Assembly (NCBI RefSeq): GCF_963855985.1
Contig: NC_087104.1
Span: 868,001-932,000, forward strand
Direction of reading: 5' to 3'
Length of the DNA stretch: 64,000 bases
From: Ostrinia nubilalis
Taxonomy: Eukaryota > Arthropoda > Insecta > Lepidoptera > Crambidae
A program made the translations under genes and the position numbers. The notes under the pieces are model-generated. The model did not search any database. It had not been told where the DNA came from and saw nothing but the letters and a program-made list of their open reading frames with translations. Positions 23,301 to 32,300 of the stretch are shown in pieces (the stretch's first letter is position 1; each line of letters opens with the position of its first letter).

Positions 23301-26300
23301 AAATTCGGTGAATGTAGATTACTTAAAGGTATGTTATTTTATGTCAAGGGTAGAGCTACTTAGTTGGTTCTGTTGTTTCAAGGAGTCATGTGCACGAGTA
23401 CATTCACCAACCAGCTACTATAAACAATAGTAGATACTAACTATTTACAAAGAGGGAATACAATTAGATTAACTAACTATACCGTTAACTAAGTATAATC
23501 AACTATGTAAAGTCACTACATGCATTACCACCATACGTCACCTTCTACCTAGCTAGAGGTATTCTAGAAGAAAAAACAATTGAGTTGGATGTTTATAAAA
23601 CGAGCCAAATATTAACTGCAGTTACGGAAAGATTTAATTTGACAAAACACTATCATAGTCACGTGACCGTTCGAAGCCAATGACCGACTGTTTAATGCGA
23701 TCACGTTTGGGGCTCCCTCTTCTGTGTTGTTTTGTAACAATGATAACAACGTTGCATTCTGATTAACTTTGAATGCATTTGTCAAACATGTCTCAAGGAA
23801 TAGAAAAGTAAAGGGATGATAAGTAACTAACATAGTTTGATGGTTATAAATAAGGGTATCTTAAAGCACGGTCTTTAAAGGTTTATCGGACTTGGGTATC
23901 TATATTAAAATGAATCTTGAACTTGGTTTTGTATTTTTAACTGACTTCAAAAAAGAAGGAGGTTCTATGTTCGGATGTACTGTATTTTTTTAAGGAGGAC
24001 GATGCGCAGATGTTTCTATCAAAACATTCTATTAAATACAGAATAACACAGAATTACAAATCACTGGCCATGACCACCAATTACGAGAGGATATTACTAT
24101 ATCGTCTATCAGTTGCCAAATGTTTGTTTTATAGCGCTGCTACGTGGGTACAAAATTATTAAGTAGGTAATTTAATACTTAAAAATGTAGAGTTTTGTAA
24201 AGAACCGGCATTTTATATGCCAAAGTATATGGGGAAACATTAGTTCGAGGATTTCCCCAGGAGGGGAATCCAAGAACATGTGAAATTCTCCTGGAGCCAA
24301 AATGGCCAGCGAACGATTTCAAATATTGAATGGTCTAACTAAGCGGTGCATGCAGCTAATAAGTGAAAAGCCAACATCTCAGAAAATATATTAAGCCTCT
24401 AGTTATATTCTAATTCTCATCAATATGTGTCCCTTTACAGGACACTTATACACGTCACAAATACTTGCTTGCCCTACCACAAATCTAAACAAATAAAGCC
24501 ATTATTGACCTTAAAGGTTAAAGTTGACAATTCCGAATCTTACAGTTTGCCCTACCACAAATCTAAACAAATAAAGCCATTATTGATCTTGAGTTAAAGT
24601 TAACTGTTTCAAACCTTACCGTCAACCTTAGCGCATCGCTCGCCGAGCACGTGCAGCGTGGTAGCGAGCAGCACGAGCGCGCACAATCCCACGGAGAGCA
24701 CGGCGAATGCGCGCGCGCCGCCGCCCGCCTCGCGCGCCGGCCGCGTGCAGAACGCCACTGATAGCACCTCGCCCTAGTGGATGGGAGGCTTTAGATTAGT
24801 TTTAGTCTTCTTTCTTTTCCTTATTAGTTACTTCAAAAGTTGAAAATCTGGGGGCACGGCAGTGCCCCCACCAAGTCGAGCAGAAAAGCGGCACGGCCGT
24901 ACCATCCTTTTCTCGAAGCAATTCAGGCCATTTTCGACCGCCTGTAACTTCGTTGTGGATAAAACTAGAAGGCTGAATTTTCATTAGCTATGCAGGCATT
25001 GTAAAGACACGGTATATTTAAAATTTCATTCAATTTGAACCAGTAGTTTAAGAATTATAACGGGTCAAAGTTACTTAATTTTGTCACTCACTGACTCACT
25101 GACTCACTGACTCACTGACTGACTCACCGATCATCAAAATTCTAAGGCACTTCTAGCAGACCTAGAAGCTTCAAATTTGGAATATAAGTAGTGTTTGGTG
25201 TATGAATCAAGGAAAAACTAAAATATTTGGGGGCACGGTAGTGCAACCGCCAAGTCGAGTAATTTTTTTCAATTTCGGTCCAGTTTTCTAGATACATAAC
25301 TGCTGTCTACAAAATACAAAAAGAAATGAGATTTAGGGGCACGGTAGTGCAACCGCCAAGTCGAGTAATTTTTTTTAATTTCGGTCCAGTTTTCTAGATA
25401 CATAACTGCTGTCTACAAAATACAAAAAGAAATGAGATCCCATCAAAAACAATACTTGTCAAAAAAACCAAGTCTCGCAACTCAGTTGTTCTACGGTAAA
25501 AAGTTGTGAGATCCATGTAATACCAAGTCCAGGCCAGGAAATCTTTAACGTTTTACATAAATATATTGACTTGGCCATCGCATGAAAACACGTGTAAATT
25601 AAATTATTTAGTGCGATGGCCAAGTCAATAATTTATGTAAAACGTTAAAGATTTCCTGGCCTGGACTTGGTATTACATGGATCTCACAACTTTTTACCGT
25701 AGAACAACTGAGTTGCGAGACTTGGTTTTTTTGAGAAGTATTGTTTTTGATGGGATCTTATTTTTCTCTATCTATTTTTAGGATGTACACAATAATATTG
25801 CAAACGATTGTGAGTTCACATTTTATAAGATTTCCTGAACCTCAACCTCTCTCAGACATAGCTAAATACTCAATCGAATTCAGAGTTCTACGAAGCATGG
25901 AATCCATCTGAATAAATCCTTTCAAGTCGGTTTTAGGTTGGAAACGAATATGTGTTTTACACTTTCAAAAATAAATTGTTTTCGATTGGTCAGATTGATG
26001 TAAGCAAACCTGTAATTTCCTTATAACTAAGTAGGAAAAAGTAGTTACTTTTTAATTTCGTATCCTACCTGGAAATTGAAATCTACATAGATCTAGCGAG
26101 CTACAAAACCACGTAGACTACTATGCGTATACTACTAATACGCGACTCTAATTTGTCGTTGATGTCTTTTGTACGTCAGAGTAGTAGGAAGCAATCAAAG
26201 GCAGAAACCTTATTCACAATGGCTAAAGGTCTTCATATTGATTACTTTTGAAATGCCTTATTACTTGTGACCTTCATTAAGGCTGGCAGTAATAACGTAG

Positions 26301-29300
26301 AGGTCTTAGAGCCTCCATGACAAACGACCGACTTGAAGCGGGCCACACAATCGCGTACAATACATTATGGTGACCGTACTAGCTAACATAGAATGCCATT
26401 ACTAGAAGGTCAAGGATGCGCGGGCTACAGATTAGTTTTATGTTAATGTAACGATCATTGTGCTAAAATACTAATAAGTAACTTAATTTTGATATCAAAT
26501 ATGATTAATTATGATATTAAAAATGGTAAAATTTTGAGTTTCAGAAGTAGGTCAGTTATGTAATCAGTCAGTAAAGATTTTAATTAATTTTGAATGAGAT
26601 GAGCCCATTGCTAAAATAAAAAGGTGATAGAGTAACAATAAACTAATGTTTTTTTTTTTATTTATTTTTTTTAATCTCCGGCTGAAATTGCCGGAGTTCG
26701 GTTTCAGACAAAACAATTTGTTGAATATTAAATCAATAATGTATTATGTACCTATATTATTGAAGGGAAAATCGGCGGCTTCACACCCCATATTGCAACA
26801 TTTTTGTACCTATTCAATAATTACTGGATAATGTTTGTATATATAATCGTTTACTAGATAATGTTTAACTACAACTAATAATGTACCTAATGATGTAAGG
26901 CAGTGTACTGTATACTTTTTTACTGAAATAAATATTCTTATTCTTATAGAGATTAAAGGAAGCCTTTCATTTTTGTTCTATCTGTAAAGGTTAGGTCCTG
27001 GTGACCACCAAACAAATTAAGAGTTTCTTCTGTTGTTTTCTATTTCAGCACCAAAGTAAGTATATTTTCAGCAACATAAACCTCTTAGCAATCTTTATGT
27101 GAACACGTGATCAAAGCACTGTTCATTTACCTGCAAGCCATATTTGGCCAGGTCCTGGTTGATGCAGTTCGTAGCAGCCGTCTTCCAGGGTTCCGGCCCG
27201 TCGTCCTCGCTCCCACAACGAGACACACACATGCCCCGGTGCACTAGCGTCCTGTTGTAGTGCTTCAGGGTTTCTTGCGAGTATTCCTGGAGCAATGTTA
27301 AACAAAACAATAACAAAAGTCAATTATATTGATATAGGTCCCGTGAACTTCGAACTTCTCCTATGTTCTTCTGATTAACTCAGGTCAGGTTCTGATCCAA
27401 TGACAGTTTAACTTTCCTCCGGGACAAACTTGACCTTTACTGGTTGGGTTTTATTGGCGGTCAAGCTGTAGATCCTGGCTACACAGGAGTTGCAGCGGTG
27501 GGAAAGAGAGGTGGAATAGGTCCCGTAATGAAGGTCGCGGAACCACCTGGATACGGGCAGTGCAGGACTGTTCTAGAAATCTTGGGGGAGACCTTTGTCC
27601 AGCAGTGGACAGCACGACATCACCCGCCTTTGCGTGACATCTCGAAGACAAGTTTCGTGGACTTCCTAGTGAATGTTTTTCAAACTTGTGTTCCTACAGT
27701 ACCCAACATTATAAGGATTTATGCAAGACTTGTTTTCAATAAATCTAAATAAGCTAAGTACCTAGCTAGTAATAATTCAAAACTCAATAGTTACTGATTA
27801 ATTAGGTGATTTTAGATATAGGCAGTACGGAAATGATTGCATATAATAAAAAGTTTTTTTATAATCAATCAATCTTAATTGATTGCATCATTAAAATTAT
27901 TTTAATAAATTCCAACACAATAAATATTGGTACCGTACATATAAATCTGAAATTATTTTAATTTTGTTATGATTGTGTAACACTGTTTTGTTTCCTTAAT
28001 ATATCAAGGTACAGATTTTGATAAATTGCAACTGCATGTACATTAAACTTAACGTACTTTTGGAAAGGGGGAAAATCCCTTTTACTCGAAAGGCTGTCAC
28101 ATTCCGTGTCATCGGCCATGATCCCTTGTGGCAGGTCAGCTTATAAATCAACAATGATCTCACCGTAACTCAACGTCTATCGCCACCGGTCCACCTTCAA
28201 AGTTCACGAGGGAGTCAAGGGAAGCCCATCATGCCATAGTGTACATTACCGGTCGTAATTATTGCTGCTTTTGCTTTTCTTAAGAATAAGAATAATAAGA
28301 ATAAGAATGTCTTTATTCAGCATAATTATCATTTAAAGTATACAAAGCAAGAGTAAGTACATAAAAAAACATAAAAACATAACAGACAATAAATAAAAAC
28401 ATATGCTGAATAGGCGCCCGCTCAGCAAAAATCGCGACATGACACAAACGTCATGCCGAGAAGCTGGTTTTCAGCGGGAACCAAATCGTGATGAGGGTTG
28501 CGCGCCCTTCTGGTTAAGACCTGTGGCCGAGACGGTTTAATCAGACAGTTACAGACAGGTTAAAGGCAAGCTACAATCTGGTGACACAGTCCCTGTCTCG
28601 TCTGTGACACAGTGAGCCAGGTCGGTCTACTGGCCATAAGGGCGCGCAATAGGGGGCGTGGTAGTCGATAAAAATTACAAGTAAATTCAAAAGAGACAAT
28701 GATAAATTTTCGGCTGGTTGTCATGGTCTACCTACATCTTCAACAAGCGCTATTCTCCGCCAAACGCAGCCATGAGAAATAATAAATTAAAATTAAAATA
28801 AAAAAATCAAAAAACAAAAAAAGTGTATGTGAACGTTTCCGTTTAAAAATTGATCGAACTGAACACAGTGCCAGTGCCGAGTTGCAAGATTCTTAAAAAA
28901 AAAACAAAATTATATAACTCAAACATTTACAAAGTCAGCTAAATTTACAAATAAAACATGCGCAAAGACAAGCCAAATCAATTCGCAGTTGCTCCAGAGG
29001 ATATTATTTAGGAATTTAAAACAAAGAAACAGAAGGACGACAACAAGACTATCACAATTAAATAAATATTATGTTGTGCTGTGAAATTGGCAACGGTTGC
29101 AAGGGGTGTCGTGCTCTGCGGGGTGTGTATCCAAACAAGAAAAAGATGAGAGAAAAATAGAAGAAAAAAAAAAAAAAAAAAAAGTGTCATTCTAACATTT
29201 CTATTAACCTCACATTTAATTTTCACAAGTTCGCCTCATGCTTTTTATTTTTATTACGCACGTTGTGCCACGTTAAAAAAAGGGTGATGGCACTTATTGG

Positions 29301-32300
29301 CACTTCTTAAGATCTTAACAAAATAAAGCTATAAATAAATCAATCAATAATCATCTACCTCATAATCTTCATTTCCGAATAAAATATCAAGTAAAAAATG
29401 CATTCAATGTCATTTCCGTGTTTGTAATTATGAATATTTTTATTAATGGTTCTTAAAATGCATTGAACATACGATCAAGATAAAGTAAATAATATTAACT
29501 AAGTTTTTCTGGAGTAAAAAAAAACACGATCCTAACGCCGTTATACGGTTGAACTTTGAAAAAAGATGGATCTTAAAGGTTAAACGAGTGGCGATGAACA
29601 AATGAGATAATAGAACCAGTTTAACTGATTCCTGCCCCCCTAGACAAGTTCGACCATTTTTCGAATGGTTTGCGATTTTAATGTGCACTTTGTCTAGTCT
29701 AGACCCACTGATTAAGTTTCAAATAGTCTTATCTGGTATATTTTGACGCTAACGCTAATAAATTAAAGGTTCATTTACTGGTTTCAGTCTGGTTTACCTT
29801 TATCTATGCAGGTACCTGATAATCTTAATTTGAGACTTGTTAAACCAAAAATTGATTTTTATAGGAAAGTTCATCAAGGAGTTCAAGAAAGGGCCATCAG
29901 GGACTTTCTCGGCAAGTCTAATAGTGTAAAAGTTCCTTTGTACGGGACTATTCCCACCTCTCGTTTCCACCGCTGCAACTCCTGTGTAGCCAGGATCTAC
30001 AGCTTGACCGCCAAGTTCCTTTGTAGTTGCTTCAAAGTTAAGCCACTAGGTATAGGCGAAAGGTCGGACTGGGTTACATACACCATATCGAATGAAGAAT
30101 GTTCACTAATTTTGTTTTTTAGCTTTCTGTATTCTCTGTTAAAATTAAAAAATACACGTGAAAGAATTATTTCGATACGTCAATTATTTTCTAAGATATT
30201 GAATTTTAAAAGTGCGGGCGGCGGCCGTCCCGCCATTTTATGCGCGTGACGTCATATTACAACGACTGGCTCATATTTGTATGGGTGGAATCTTGCAAAC
30301 TGAATTAAGACCCACTTCCAGGCAACCGATTAAGCTGAAATTTCGCAAACACATGTGATTTGGATGACCATGCAATATTATGATGACATGGAGCTGATCT
30401 GATGATGGAGCTGGAAGGTGGCCATAGGAACTCTATAATAAAACGACTTAAATGCATCGAGTTTGGGCTCGTTCGTTTTGTATTGATGAGTATTTTAATT
30501 CTATATAGTAATCGGGGTCTAATGATGGAGCTGGAAGGTAATTCGCAATAAAACGACACAATCGCATCAAGTTTGGGTTTGGTTCAATTTTAATTTCTGT
30601 GATGGGTCTGGGTGTTAATATGTATAATAAGTTTGTATTTACAAAAAAAAAAATATTTAAGTATGTTTATATCCGTTTTCTAGTGAGCGGACGCTGTGAA
30701 TGTACGTCACACGGGGTCACGTGACCGTCGGCGGGACTCAATATTTAAGCGAACTTTGAATGCCTATAAAATCATAACTACTGGGTATTTTTGAATGAAA
30801 TAAAAACTAATGTATTTGTAAATGTAAAAGCTTAACTGTAACATTGGTTTCAAGTGATTTTGCATACCTAGTAACATTCTCAATTACAAATGATCGAAAA
30901 TCAAAATATCGAACACGTTTCATCGAACGATCGAATTTTAATCATTCGATATTTTGATCGTTCGATCATTTGTAAATTCGATATTCTGAACGTTCGATAT
31001 TTTGAGGATTCGATATTTTGATCGTTCGATATTTTGATAGTTCGATGAAAAGTGTTCGATATTTTGATTTTCGATCATTTGTAATTCGATATGGTGTAGG
31101 TAGCCCGGTCGGACTAGCCGACTCGAGATCCGAGGAACGCGGGTTCAAATCCCACCGCCGCTCGACTATTGTGGTGAGCCCACTCGTAACACAAGCTTAT
31201 TTAGCTTAACACGAGGGGCTAACGGGAGTATTAGTAATTTGTGCAATACAAATCCTACTTCCTACTAATATTATAAATGCGAAAGTTTGTGTGGATGTCT
31301 GGATGTCTGGATGTTTGTTTGTTACTCTTTCACGCAAAAACTACTGAACGGAAACTTTACAGTATTATTGTTTATAACCCAGCGGGTGAAGCCGCGGGCA
31401 AAAGCTAATTGCTATTTAATCTTTTAAAAAAAAGTTATCTTACTTGCAACAGGCTCAAGGTCGCGGAAGGCTCCTCGGAGACCAGGGCGGCATCCACGAT
31501 GCACCAGACGGCGCCTTCGCCCTGGCACTGCGCCCAGCTGTCCAGGGCGAACAGCGGCGGGAGCTCCGCAAACGTCGTCGCTGTAATGGGAACCAGACTT
31601 TAAATACAGGGTGTAATAACTCACGGTGTAACTGGTAAGAGACTAGGATGGCAGAAAATGGACTGGCTATTTCCACCTCGTCCCATACTGCAACTTCTAT
31701 TGAAGCAGGCTCTCTACAATTTCACCTCTGATAAAATCCAACGGAAGAAGAAGAAGAGACAAAAAATCAAATTTTTATACTTATGTTTTTTTGTTTTGAG
31801 TAAAAATTGTTCCCTAGAGCTAAAGTAGCCCGCATGTACCAAACTTTTCCGATTCAACAATATTTTTCCTGTACAAAATCGGCTGTCAACTAAGTTGCCA
31901 AACAATTACGATGAACTAAGTGACGTAATGAATTTTTAATTAATTAATAAAAACAACTTCCAACCAGTTGTAAATGGTAAATCCTTTTTCTTTTTCATTT
32001 AAGGATCATCTTGTCAATAAACACGAGAACCCAATAAACTTAACAGAAATATCGGTTAAAGGTAAAGTTCAATCATTTTTGCAATAAGTAACCTGTTAAA
32101 CAGAAAACAGAGATTGCACCAAACATGTAGTTAATTTTGAAACCAGCCGGTCGGAATGATTTGACCATGGTTTCGATAAGTTGACGTTCACAAATGTTCG
32201 CTGCCTCATCGGGCATCGATTGAATGTATTCATCGATACTCATTGATAGATCAAGTAAGGATAACAATCGATAGTGGAGGTACTCGAACGTGCAAAGTAG

